NCBI GenBank assembly: GCA_035493835.1
Contig: DATJHO010000148.1
Coordinates: 1-14,472 of the forward strand
Reading direction: 5' to 3'
DNA from: DASZTU01 sp035493835
GTDB taxonomy: Bacteria > Pseudomonadota > Alphaproteobacteria > Rhizobiales > Devosiaceae
DNA: 14,472 nt
The notes beneath the pieces are model-generated. The model ran no database searches, was not told the DNA's origin, and saw only the letters and a program-made list of their open reading frames with translations. Position numbers and translations under genes: made by a program. The first letter of the stretch is position 1. Each line of letters starts with the position of its first letter. Shown here in pieces: positions 7,426-14,326 of this stretch.

Positions 7426-7472
7426 GCCCCGGCATGACCGGATCACACGCTAGAGCTGGCTTTCTCCGTTCC

Positions 7473-7501
7473 TTGACAAAAGACCGATGGTCACTTATTT
7501 G
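7473..7501 (+). promoter_or_regulatory. Sigma-70-type promoter of the SDR-tetR operon
   Basis: The -35 is TTGACA (7473-7478, exact consensus), the spacer is 17 bases, and the -10 is TATTTG (7496-7501). Transcription should start near 7508, 28 bases before the SDR start codon. The left operator palindrome fills the spacer. Confidence 0.75.
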
Positions 7502-7515
7502 CAGACCATCGGTCT
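7481..7515. promoter_or_regulatory. Double palindromic operator, probably for the operon's own TetR
   Basis: AGACCGATGGTC (7481-7492) and GACCATCGGTCT (7504-7515) form a perfect 12-bp inverted repeat with an 11-base spacer. Each arm is also a palindrome, GACC-N3-GGTC, centred at 7487 and 7509. The centres are 22 bp apart, about two helical turns, so two dimers could sit on one face of the DNA. The left site lies between -35 and -10 and the right one covers the start point, which is how a repressor blocks polymerase. The TetR gene is the second gene of the operon, so autorepression is the simplest reading. Confidence 0.8.
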
Positions 7516-7535
7516 CTTCGGAGCGGAGTGAAGAA

Positions 7536-8474
7536 ATGGCAAACTGGACGACGAACGACATCCCGGATCAGACGGGAAAGCTGGTGGTGATCACCGGGGC
7601 AACGGGCGGGCTCGGCTACGAGACGGCCCTCGCGCTGGCTGGCAAGGGCGCCGAAGTGGTGCTGACGGGGCGGAGCAACAGCAAGGGCGCGGTGGCGCTC
7701 GCCAACATCCGCGCCGCCCATCCCTATGCGAGGGTCAGCTACGAACAGCTCGACCTGGCTAGCCTGAAATCAATCGCTGAGTTCGGCGAGCGCTTTTCGG
7801 CAGCGCACAATCACCTCGACCTCCTGGTCAACAATGGCGGCGTGATGACGCCACCGAAACGCCAGACCACCGAGGACGGTTTCGAGCTGCAGTTCGGTAC
7901 CAACCACCTCGGCCATTTCGCCCTGACGGCGCACTTGCTGCCGCTGCTGGCCGTGGCCCCAGCGCCGCGCGTGGTAAATGTGTCGAGCGTCGCCCACAAC
8001 GCCGGCCAGATCAATTTCGGTGATTTACAGGCCGAAAAGAATTACAAACCGTTCAAATACTATGCCCAGAGCAAGATCGCCAATCTGATGTTCACTTTCG
8101 AACTGCAGCGCCGGAGCGATGACAATGGCTGGGGGCTGATGGTCAATGCCGCCCATCCCGGCTTTGCGCGCACGGACCTCATTGCAAACGGGCCGGGCAC
8201 CGAGGGGTTCGTCAACCGCCTTAGCCTGTTTCTGCTGCCGGCGATGAGCCATTCGGCGGCCGGCGGCGCCCTGCCCCAGCTCTACGCCGCGACCGACCCC
8301 GAGGCGGAAAAGGCAGGATATTACGGCCCGAACGGCCTGTTCGAGCTCAAGGGCCCGCCGGGCAAGGCGCGGGTTGCCGGCAAGGCACGCGACGAGGCGG
8401 TAGCGGCGCAGCTCTGGGCCATCTCGGAAACGCTGGCCGGGGTTGCCTATCCGGTGCTTGCGAGGGCGGCTTGA
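7536..8474 (+). CDS. Short-chain dehydrogenase/reductase (retinol-dehydrogenase-like)
   Basis: 312 residues, Rossmann-fold NAD(P)-dependent oxidoreductase. Visible: TGATGGLG cofactor loop (20-27), acidic D73 in QLDLAS, NNGG (99-102, usually NNAG), N123 in GTNHLGHF, NVSS (148-151) with the catalytic serine, and YAQSK (176-180) with the Tyr and Lys. R46 in LTGRS after the second strand suggests NADP(H). The subgroup resembles retinol dehydrogenase/WWOX-like bacterial SDRs (TNHLGHF, and NAAHPGFARTDL after the active site). The substrate is unknown; reduction of a lipophilic aldehyde or ketone, or of a xenobiotic, would fit control by a TetR repressor. ATG at 7536 has GGAG seven bases upstream. 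The stop overlaps the next gene's start (TTGA), so the two are translationally coupled. Confidence 0.92.
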   Translation: MANWTTNDIPDQTGKLVVITGATGGLGYETALALAGKGAEVVLTGRSNSKGAVALANIRAAHPYARVSYEQLDLASLKSIAEFGERFSAAHNHLDLLVNNGGVMTPPKRQTTEDGFELQFGTNHLGHFALTAHLLPLLAVAPAPRVVNVSSVAHNAGQINFGDLQAEKNYKPFKYYAQSKIANLMFTFELQRRSDDNGWGLMVNAAHPGFARTDLIANGPGTEGFVNRLSLFLLPAMSHSAAGGALPQLYAATDPEAEKAGYYGPNGLFELKGPPGKARVAGKARDEAVAAQLWAISETLAGVAYPVLARAA

Positions 8475-9196
8475 CCGAGGCGAGTTTCCAGCGGGCGCGA
8501 AAACCTGAGCAGATCGAGGCCCGTCGCGAGGCAATCCTTGCGGCAGCGGCGGAGCTGTTCGATGCCGAGGGGCCGGAGGGCGCAGGGCTCAACGCCATCG
8601 CCGCCCGCGCCGGCTTCACCAAATCAAATGTCTACCGCTATTTCGAGAGCCGGGAAGCGGTGCTGCTGAGCCTCTTGGTCGACGAGCTTCGCGCCTTCAC
8701 GAATTCGGTCGAGGCGAGCCTCTCGCAGGTCGAGCCGGGGGACGTTGCAGCGGTTGCCCGCTTCTCCGCGGCGGCCTTCCTCGTACGGCCGCGCTTTGGT
8801 CGGCTGCTGAGCATTCTTGCGACGACCCTCGAGCACAATGTCTCGGAACAGGCGGTGATCGAGCTCAAGCGGGAATCGCTCGGGCTGATGTATCGGATGG
8901 CCGGGGCGATCTCGCGGGCCCTGCCGGCCCTGGGCGAGGCCGACTGCGCCTGGGCCACCAGCGCCATCGGCACCTACGTCGCCGGCCTGTGGCCCAGCGC
9001 CCACCCCAATCCGCTGGTCGAAAAGGTCTTGGCCATGCCTGAGTTTTCCGGCCTGAAGCCTCGCGCAGAAATCGACCTCGAGCGCATGATTTTCGTGCTG
9101 CTCAGCGGGCTGACCGCTGGGGTGCCGGGGCCTGCTTCCAGTCGGCAGGAGGATCCAACGGGTTCGAGTGAAAGCCAAAACAACCCCCACCCCTGA
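8471..9196 (+). CDS. TetR/AcrR family transcriptional repressor
   Basis: 241 residues. N-terminal TetR helix-turn-helix domain (about 15-63): EARREAILAAAAELF, then GLNAIAARAGFTKSNVYRYF with the recognition helix at about 50-58. The C-terminal all-helical domain would bind the inducer and form the dimer. It starts at TTG 8471, overlapping the SDR stop by three bases, with GAGG five bases upstream. Likely target: the paired GACC-N3-GGTC operator at its own operon promoter; likely inducer: a substrate or product of the SDR (inference). Oddity: the last five residues (NNPHP) and the first base of the TGA are in the left arm of a dispersed palindromic element, so the original C-terminus has been replaced or extended. 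The tail from about residue 220 looks disordered. Confidence 0.92.
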   Translation: MTEASFQRARKPEQIEARREAILAAAAELFDAEGPEGAGLNAIAARAGFTKSNVYRYFESREAVLLSLLVDELRAFTNSVEASLSQVEPGDVAAVARFSAAAFLVRPRFGRLLSILATTLEHNVSEQAVIELKRESLGLMYRMAGAISRALPALGEADCAWATSAIGTYVAGLWPSAHPNPLVEKVLAMPEFSGLKPRAEIDLERMIFVLLSGLTAGVPGPASSRQEDPTGSSESQNNPHP

Positions 9197-9294
9197 CCCC
9201 TCCCCTCAAGGGGGAGGGGAACGATGATGCTCGGCCGTGCCACAAAGCCCCTCCCCCTTGAGGGGAGGGTGGCGGCAGCCGGGTGGGGGTTGTT
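9179..9294. repeat. Large palindromic element, copy 1 (tetR/livM convergence)
   Basis: The outer arms AACAACCCCCACCC (9179-9192) and GGGTGGGGGTTGTT (9281-9294) are perfect inverse complements. The inner arms at 9198-9219 and 9248-9269 are a perfect 22-base inverted repeat, and each inner arm can nearly fold on itself (CCCTCCCC...GGGGAGGGG). It lies between the convergent tetR and livM genes and could stop transcription from both sides. It overlaps the last 18 bases of tetR. Confidence 0.85.
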
Positions 9295-9324
9295 CACTTG
9301 CTTCGATTCGAGCCGGAAATCATT

Positions 9325-10617
9325 CTATCGCCGGCTCTGCGCCGATTCCGGGATCAACCCTTTGGGCGCGTAGCGCAGGGCGATGGTGATCACCAGGCCG
9401 AGCACGAAGACGCGCATCTGCAGCGAACGGCTCTCGATGTCGGGGATGGCGCCCCAGCCGATCGCCGACGACCAATGGCTGATCGAGCCGAACAGCAATT
9501 GCGCCAGGGGCTCGCTCAGGAGCCAGATGATATAGATGAAGATGGCCCCGAACAGGGCGCCCCAATTGTTGCCGGCCCCGCCCACGATCACCATCACCCA
9601 GATCAGGAACGTGTGGTTGATCGGCTGGTAGCTGGAAGGATCGAGGATCTGCGCGAACGAGACCAGGATCGCGCCGCCGATGCCCATCAGGATCGAGCCG
9701 AGCACAAAGATCTCGAGCTGCCGGGCGGTGACGTTCTTACCCATCGAGCCGGCGGCGATGTAATTGTCGCGGATGGCCCGCATCATTCGGCCCCAGGGCC
9801 CGCCATAGGCGCGGACCAGCAGCACCATCACCACCGCCAGGATCGCCGCAACGAGCAGAAGAAAGCCGCCGCGCGCATAGATCAGCGCTGTAAAGGTGTC
9901 GATGCCCTTGGCCTGGTAGTCTTCCGGCAGGGGGACGGGCCAGCGGATCGGCGAGACAGTCAGCGTGCCGCGGGTCAGCCACTGCATGTTCTTGATCAGG
10001 GCGCGGATGATCTCCGAAATGCCGATGGTGGCGATGGCGAGGTAGTCGGTGCGGAGACCGAGGCAAATGCGGCCGACGACATAGGCGATGGCCGCCACCA
10101 CGAGGCCGCCAAACGCCCAGCCCAGCACCACCGGCAGGCCGAGGCCGCCGACGAAGCCGGCGTTCTGCTCGATATAGCTCGTCGCCGGATCGATCTGCGA
10201 GCGGAAGATCAGGTACGAAACCGCCCAGGCGACAATGATCAGCGCGGTGCGCCAGCCGCCCTTGACGCCGATGCGCCAGGCATTGCGGGCGGCGATGATC
10301 AGCACCGCCCCGAGGATGGCGGCCAGCAGCGCCCGGCCGAGCAGCATCGGTCCATCCGAGTTCCAGAACTTCATGTTGATGGGATAAGAGATGAAGGTGA
10401 CGGCCGCGCCGCCCACCATCATGAAACCCATGATGCCGAAATTGAACAGCCCGCCATAGCCCCACTGGATATTGAGGCCGAGCGCGATCAGCGCATAGGC
10501 GGCCGCTTCGACCAGCATGCGCGTGGTGTAGGGGACGCCGAAGCCGATGCCGACGGCGATGATCAGGATGACCAGCGCCACATAGAGCCCGACGGTGCGG
10601 ACGATCGCCTGCCTCAT
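9325..10617 (-). CDS. livM: Branched-chain amino-acid ABC transporter permease LivM
   Basis: 430 residues, inner-membrane permease of a HAAT-type importer that pairs with LivH. Many hydrophobic helices are visible. Family landmarks: ALGLNIQWGYGGLFNFG (45-61), LRTDYLAIATIGISEIIR (188-205), the ATPase-contacting loop MRAIRDNYIAAGSMGKN (279-295) and FLIWVMVIVGGAGNNWGALFGA (337-358). Length matches long LivM forms (about 425 residues) rather than the 300-residue ones. ATG at 10617 overlaps the livH stop as ATGA, which indicates translational coupling. The frame is open far upstream through livH, but that extension is the off-frame of livH and not real. Last gene of the liv operon; a palindromic element follows the stop. 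Confidence 0.95.
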   Translation of the reverse strand: MRQAIVRTVGLYVALVILIIAVGIGFGVPYTTRMLVEAAAYALIALGLNIQWGYGGLFNFGIMGFMMVGGAAVTFISYPINMKFWNSDGPMLLGRALLAAILGAVLIIAARNAWRIGVKGGWRTALIIVAWAVSYLIFRSQIDPATSYIEQNAGFVGGLGLPVVLGWAFGGLVVAAIAYVVGRICLGLRTDYLAIATIGISEIIRALIKNMQWLTRGTLTVSPIRWPVPLPEDYQAKGIDTFTALIYARGGFLLLVAAILAVVMVLLVRAYGGPWGRMMRAIRDNYIAAGSMGKNVTARQLEIFVLGSILMGIGGAILVSFAQILDPSSYQPINHTFLIWVMVIVGGAGNNWGALFGAIFIYIIWLLSEPLAQLLFGSISHWSSAIGWGAIPDIESRSLQMRVFVLGLVITIALRYAPKGLIPESAQSRR

Positions 10618-11612
10618 GTGGAGGCCCCCTTGAAGATGCCGGTCGGCCGCGCCAGCAGCACGACCACGAGGATGACGAAGGCGACGGTGAGCTTGTACTC
10701 GGTCGGCACCAGCGCCATGCCGCCCTGGATCTGGAACGGAATGTAGGGCTGCAGCGGCCTGAGGATCACCGACCAGTCGAAGACGGCAAGCGTTTCGGCA
10801 AAGCCGATGAGAAACCCGCCCGCGATGGCGCCATAGGCCTGTCCCAGCCCGCCGACGATGGCCGCGGCAAAGATCGGCAGGATAATGTTGAAGGCGAGGT
10901 CCGGCGTCAGGCTGACGTCGAGCGCCAGCATCGTGCCGGCGCAGCAGGCGAGCGCCCCGGCGATGATCCAGGTGACGCGCACCACCAGGGCGGTGTTGAT
11001 GCCCGAGACCTGCGCGAGATCGGCATTGTCGCTCATCGCCCGCATGGCCTTGCCGAGGCGCGAGCGGGTGAGGAAGAAGTGGAGCGCAAGGCACAGCACC
11101 ACGGTGATGATCACCATGAAGAGTTCGGGTTGCGTGAAGGTGATCGGCCGGCTGCCGCCGATCCAGCTCATGTCGAAGCGCAGGATCTTTTTGGGCTCGC
11201 TCTCGAAAAAGCTGCGCGTATCGACGCCGAAGAACAGCCGGATCACGCCCTGGATCATCAGCGTCACGCCAATCGAGGCAATGAGCAGCGTCACCGGCTT
11301 TGCCCCGCGTTTTCGTAACGGGGCGTAAAAGGCTCTGTCGAGACCGAGCGCGATGACGGCGGCGATCACCATGGCGACCGGCAGCACCAAAAAGCCCGTC
11401 GCGAACGGCACATGGATGCCGGCCGCGGCGCAAAGGCCGGCCAGCACGAAGGCGATGAACCCGCCCATGGTCATCATGTCGCCATGGGCGAAGTGGGCGA
11501 AGCGCAGGATGCCGAAAATCAGCGTCACCCCGATCGCGCCCAGCGCATAGATCGAGCCGAGCACGGTGCCGGCGACCAGGACTTTATTGATGAAGAAGAT
11601 CAGTTGGTCCAT
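10614..11612 (-). CDS. livH: Branched-chain amino-acid ABC transporter permease LivH
   Basis: 332 residues, a membrane permease of the LivH family. GSIYALGAIGVTLIFGILRFAHFAHGDMMTMG (19-50) in the first helices is the family hallmark, and RAMSDNADLAQVSGIN (191-206) is the EAA-type cytoplasmic loop that docks on the ATPase. The C-terminus ends RPTGIFKG as in other LivH proteins. ATG at 11612 is used because it begins the normal MDQLIFFINKVL terminus; the 28 residues of open frame upstream are coded by a palindromic repeat and are not real. The Shine-Dalgarno is weak (GAG about eight bases upstream). It is separated from livF by 186 bases holding repeat copy 2, but followed without a gap by livM. 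Confidence 0.95.
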   Translation of the reverse strand: MDQLIFFINKVLVAGTVLGSIYALGAIGVTLIFGILRFAHFAHGDMMTMGGFIAFVLAGLCAAAGIHVPFATGFLVLPVAMVIAAVIALGLDRAFYAPLRKRGAKPVTLLIASIGVTLMIQGVIRLFFGVDTRSFFESEPKKILRFDMSWIGGSRPITFTQPELFMVIITVVLCLALHFFLTRSRLGKAMRAMSDNADLAQVSGINTALVVRVTWIIAGALACCAGTMLALDVSLTPDLAFNIILPIFAAAIVGGLGQAYGAIAGGFLIGFAETLAVFDWSVILRPLQPYIPFQIQGGMALVPTEYKLTVAFVILVVVLLARPTGIFKGAST

Positions 11613-11646
11613 TGGGCGCTCGAAACTGAGAGGCGGTGGCGGGAGG

Positions 11647-11775
11647 AACGACCCCCACCCTTGATCCCTCCCCAAGGGGGAGGGAGAAGACGGCATCGCC
11701 AGACTGGCGGCGATGGCAAGCGGTGCAACAAGGTCACCCTCCCCCCTTGGGGGGAGGGATGGGGTGGGGGTTGTT
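11647..11775. repeat. Large palindromic element, copy 2 (between livF and livH)
   Basis: Outer arms AACGACCCCCACCC (11647-11660) and GGGTGGGGGTTGTT (11762-11775) differ at one base from perfect complementarity; the right arm is identical to that of copy 1. Inner segments at 11666-11684 and 11737-11758 are each self-complementary hairpins and also pair with one another. A central stem CATCGCC (11694-11700)/GGCGATG (11709-11715) caps the structure. It fills most of the 186-base gap inside the operon. Confidence 0.85.
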
Positions 11776-11798
11776 CAATCGGCACGGATTCATGCGCC

Positions 11799-12503
11799 TC
11801 ACCCCCCCAAAAAACTTCTGGCCACTTCGGGGTCGGCGATCAGTTCCGCCCCGGTGCCGGTGAACCGGTTCTGCCCGTTGGCGAGGACAAAACCCTTGCT
11901 GGCGAAAGCCAGGGCCTGGCGCGCATTCTGCTCCACCATCAGGATGCCGACACCGGCCTTGTTGATGCGAACCACGGTTTCGAAAATCTCGATGACGTAG
12001 CGCGGGCTGAGGCCGGCGGAGGGCTCGTCGAGCAGCAGCAGTTTCGGCCGGCTCATCAAAGCGCGGCCCATCGCAACCATCTGCCGCTGGCCGCCGGAGA
12101 GTTCGCCCGCCTTCTGGTGGCGCTTTTCCTTCACTGGCGGGAACATGTCGTAGACCATGGCGAGGGTGTCGGAAAAATCGTCGCGCCGCGTGAAGGCGCC
12201 CATTTCGAGGTTTTCCTCGCAGGTCATCGAGGTAAAGACGTTCTTTTCCTGCGGCACGAAGCTCAGGCCGCGCGGCACCAGCTTGTCGGGGAGCGAATTC
12301 TGGATCTGCTGGCCGTCGAAGGTAATCGAGCCACCCGTCACCGAGACAAGCCCGAAGATCGCCTTCAGCGAAGTCGATTTGCCCGCCCCGTTCGGACCCA
12401 CGATCACCCCGATGTCATGGGGCTCGATGGCGATGTTTACGCCGTTGAGGATCGGCGCGCCGCCATAGCCGCCGACCACGTCCTTGAGCTCGATCAGGGG
12501 CAT
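11799..12503 (-). CDS. livF: Branched-chain amino-acid ABC transporter ATPase LivF
   Basis: 234 residues, the usual LivF length. Walker A GPNGAGKST (36-44), Q-loop Q85 in SFVPQEKNVF, ABC signature LSGGQ (135-139), Walker B LLLLDE (155-160), D-loop SAGLSP. As is typical of LivF, the switch region reads VEQNARQAL, where many ABC proteins have a histidine. With LivG it powers amino-acid import through LivHM on the inner face of the cytoplasmic membrane. ATG at 12503 has GGGAG six bases upstream and gives the normal terminus MPLIELKDVVGGYG. Repeat elements lie on both sides, so it may be transcribed at a different level from its neighbours; no internal promoter was identified. Confidence 0.96.
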   Translation of the reverse strand: MPLIELKDVVGGYGGAPILNGVNIAIEPHDIGVIVGPNGAGKSTSLKAIFGLVSVTGGSITFDGQQIQNSLPDKLVPRGLSFVPQEKNVFTSMTCEENLEMGAFTRRDDFSDTLAMVYDMFPPVKEKRHQKAGELSGGQRQMVAMGRALMSRPKLLLLDEPSAGLSPRYVIEIFETVVRINKAGVGILMVEQNARQALAFASKGFVLANGQNRFTGTGAELIADPEVARSFLGG

Positions 12504-12542
12504 CGGACGCTCCCGGGGGCCGTATCGGCGCCGAAGACGGCA

Positions 12543-12679
12543 AAGGCCCCCTCACCCGGATTGCTGGCGCAATCCGACCTCTCCCCCAAGGGAGAGGTGA
12601 CGCAGAAGCGCTGCGGTGCCGCATCATCACCTCTCCCCTGGAGGAGAGGTCGCCGCGCAGCGGCGGGTGAGGGGGCCTT
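12543..12679. repeat. Large palindromic element, copy 3 (between livG and livF)
   Basis: The outer arms AAGGCCCCCTCACCC (12543-12557) and GGGTGAGGGGGCCTT (12665-12679) are a perfect 15-bp inverted repeat. Inside are a GGATTG...CAATCC stem (about 12558-12575), a hairpin ACCTCTCCC...GGGAGAGGT (about 12577-12598), a second CCTCTCC...GGAGAGG hairpin (about 12630-12649) and a GC-rich CGCCGC...GCGGCG stem (about 12651-12664). The plan is that of copies 1 and 2, but the sequence is a different subfamily. Confidence 0.85.
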
Positions 12680-12705
12680 GCGCCAAGACTTCACCATCAG
12701 CGCCA

Positions 12706-13506
12706 TCACGCCGCCTCGACCGGAGTGCCAAAGTAGGCTTCGACGATCGCCGGGTTGGCGCGGATTTCCTCCATCGAGCCCTCCGCGATCACCTCGCCCT
12801 GCGCCATCACGATCACCGGATCGCAGAGCCGGCCGATCAGATCCATGTCGTGCTCGATGACGAAGAAGGTATAGCCGAGCTCGCGGTTCATCCGCTCGAT
12901 ATTGCCGGCAAGATCCTGCAGCAGCGTCCGGTTGACGCCCGCCGCCACCTCGTCGAGCAGCACCGCCTTGGCGTCGACCATCATCGTCCGGCCGAGCTCG
13001 AGCAGCTTCTTCTGGCCGCCGGAGAGATTGCCGGCGAGCTCGTTCTTGACGTGACCGAGCCTGAGGAAATCGATGACGTCGTTCGCCTTTTGCCGCACTT
13101 CCCGGTCGCGCGCGGCAACCAGTCCCGGCCGGACCCAGGTCCTGAGCAGCGATTCTCCCGGCTGGTCGCTGGCCACAACCATGAGGTTGTCGAGCGCCGT
13201 CATATTGGAGAATTCATGGGCGATCTGGAACGTGCGCAGCAGCCCGCGCGAAAAGAGCTCATGCGGCTTGAAGCCGGTCACATCCTGGTCGTCGAAGAAG
13301 ATGTGGCCGCTGTCCGGCTTGATGTTGCCGGCCACCATGTTGAACAGCGTCGACTTGCCCGCGCCGTTCGGCCCGATCAGCCCGGTGACCGAGCCGCGAC
13401 CGACACGCAGCGAACAATTGGAAACGGCGGCAAGGCCGCCAAAATGCTTGGAGACGTTGCGAACGTCGATGACTGCGTCCAAGGAAGCCCGGCCCGTTCC
13501 TGACAT
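12706..13506 (-). CDS. livG: Branched-chain amino-acid ABC transporter ATPase LivG
   Basis: 266 residues. Walker A GPNGAGKST (45-53), Q94 in RTFQIAHEF, signature LSGGQ (161-165), Walker B AVLLDE (181-186), H219 in VIEHDMDLI, and the LivG-type C-terminal tail (EEIRANPAIVEAYFG). It forms the ATPase pair with LivF. ATG at 13506 was chosen: residues before it (open to 13599) are rich in Cys and Thr and unlike any LivG. No strong Shine-Dalgarno is seen. It is the first liv gene in transcription order, 89 bases after the methylglyoxal synthase stop, so it may share that transcript. LivG before LivF matches the general order, but both ATPase genes precede the permeases here, unlike the common H-M-G-F order. 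Confidence 0.95.
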   Translation of the reverse strand: MSGTGRASLDAVIDVRNVSKHFGGLAAVSNCSLRVGRGSVTGLIGPNGAGKSTLFNMVAGNIKPDSGHIFFDDQDVTGFKPHELFSRGLLRTFQIAHEFSNMTALDNLMVVASDQPGESLLRTWVRPGLVAARDREVRQKANDVIDFLRLGHVKNELAGNLSGGQKKLLELGRTMMVDAKAVLLDEVAAGVNRTLLQDLAGNIERMNRELGYTFFVIEHDMDLIGRLCDPVIVMAQGEVIAEGSMEEIRANPAIVEAYFGTPVEAA

Positions 13507-13518
13507 AAAGTATTTAAT

Positions 13519-13536
13519 CGGCCCTGTTCCGGGCCG
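13519..13536. repeat. GC hairpin between mgsA and livG
   Basis: CGGCCC (13519-13524), loop TGTTCC, GGGCCG (13531-13536). On the minus strand it is followed by ATTAAAT, not a U-run, so as a terminator of mgsA it would be weak; on the plus strand TTT follows. It ends 13 bases before the livG start and could also act in the livG leader. Confidence 0.5.
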
Positions 13537-13595
13537 TTTCGTTGCATCTGCGCAGAGGATGACGCAAACGTCAACCGTGCCGGTGTGACGCAGGA

Positions 13596-13958
13596 TCAAA
13601 GCGCGGCGAGAACCGCGTCGGCCGTCGCCTGATTGACGGCAAAGAGCACATCGTAAAGCGTCGCCAGCCGGGTCAGCGCCTTGATATCGACGTCATGCGG
13701 CTGGGCGGTCAGGGGGTCCTGATAGAAGATCAGCGCGTCGAGCCGGTCTTCGGCGATCATTGCCCCAAGCTGAGCGTCGCCGCCGAGCGGCCCGCTCTTG
13801 AGCAGCGTGATCGTGAGCCCCGTCGCCGCGGCGATCTGCCCGCCGGTCGTGCCCGTCGCATAAAGCTCAAACCCAGCCAGCCGGTCGCGGTGCTGCCGGC
13901 ACCACTCGACGAGCACCGGCTTCTTCTGGTCATGCGCCACAAGGCCGACGCGCCTCAT
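13596..13958 (-). CDS. mgsA: Methylglyoxal synthase
   Basis: 120 residues, cytoplasmic. Converts dihydroxyacetone phosphate to methylglyoxal and phosphate, a bypass of lower glycolysis used when phosphate is short or sugar phosphates build up. The active-site set is complete: H9, D10 and K13 in LVAHDQKK, the phosphate-binding ATGTTG (35-40), D61 in SGPLGGDAQ, D81 in FYQDPL, and H88 and D91 in QPHDVDIKAL. These sit at a constant offset of ten from the E. coli residues as I remember them. E. coli MgsA has 152 residues; this one lacks the extra N-terminus and part of the C-terminal tail and is close to the compact forms. ATG at 13958 has AAGGAG six bases upstream; the longer open frame to 14003 adds 15 unrelated residues. 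Same strand as liv, 89 bases upstream of livG. Confidence 0.95.
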   Translation of the reverse strand: MRRVGLVAHDQKKPVLVEWCRQHRDRLAGFELYATGTTGGQIAAATGLTITLLKSGPLGGDAQLGAMIAEDRLDALIFYQDPLTAQPHDVDIKALTRLATLYDVLFAVNQATADAVLAAL

Positions 13959-14326
13959 GATGGTCTCCTTCGCTGCGTGGCTCCTAAGAAACCTCTCATC
14001 CACGCAACGTCAATGCACTCGGCCCCCCTTGCGGGGGCCTCCTGCCATTCGAGCATGGCTCTGAGGACCTTCCAGGAGGAAAATGGCTCGCCCGGGAGAT
14101 TTCCAATCTCTGCGAGGCCCCGGTGGGGAAGGAAATCCGGGGCACGGTTCCCCTGGGGATTCCCCGCCCCGACGGGGAGAGGTCGCCCGAGCGAAGCGGA
14201 AGGCGGGTGAGGAGCGCCACGCGCGCCAGCCGACCTGAGGCCAACCGACATGCAAGGATTTGCGGCGGTCAAGCTCGATTATGGCACCGAGTTTGGGACC
14301 GACTCAGATCCCAAATCTCGACGCTG
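13959..14326. other. 368-base non-coding region, stem-rich and repeat-derived
   Basis: No credible gene. It holds GGCCCCC (14022-14028)/GGGGGCC stem with a short loop, GATTTCC (14098-14104)/GGAAATC (14131-14137) enclosing GGCCCCGG, and CCCCGCCCCGACGGGG near 14163-14177. From about 14174 to 14212 it matches the right half of repeat copy 3: GAGAGGTCGCC (14177-14187) and GCGGGTGAGG (14203-14212) occur there in the same order. Near 14289-14319 lies a separate stem. A promoter for mgsA may be here, but I cannot place one. Confidence 0.6.
14289..14319. repeat. Inverted repeat after the stop of the last gene
   Basis: GAGTTTGGGA (14289-14298) pairs with TCCCAAATCTC (14309-14319) with one bulged base and a 10-base loop. 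It begins 8 bases past the stop codon of the minus-strand gene at 14327, so a role in ending that transcript is possible; there is no U-run. Confidence 0.5.

Noticed and set aside
9283..10746. 487-residue plus-strand open frame
   Set aside because: Antisense to livM; extremely Asp/His/Arg-rich, typical of the complement of a membrane protein gene.
10618..11433. N-terminal extension making livM a 702-residue fusion
   Set aside because: The extension is the off-frame of livH, without hydrophobic helices. The ATGA overlap and normal LivM terminus place the start at 10617.
9179..12679. CRISPR array or transposon ends
   Set aside because: The repeats are few, kilobases apart, palindromic and variable inside, with no spacers of even length, no transposase gene and no target duplications that I can see.
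13546..13574. Possible livG promoter (TTGACG, 17 bases, GCAGAT on the minus strand)
   Set aside because: The -10 matches consensus at only two positions. The TTGACG also overlaps a small TGACG/CGTCA dyad, so it is not reliable enough to annotate.
14083..14238. 51-codon plus-strand frame with AGGAGG three bases before ATG
   Set aside because: The spacing is too short, the product is Gly/Pro/Arg low complexity, and the sequence is made of repeat stems shared with copy 3.
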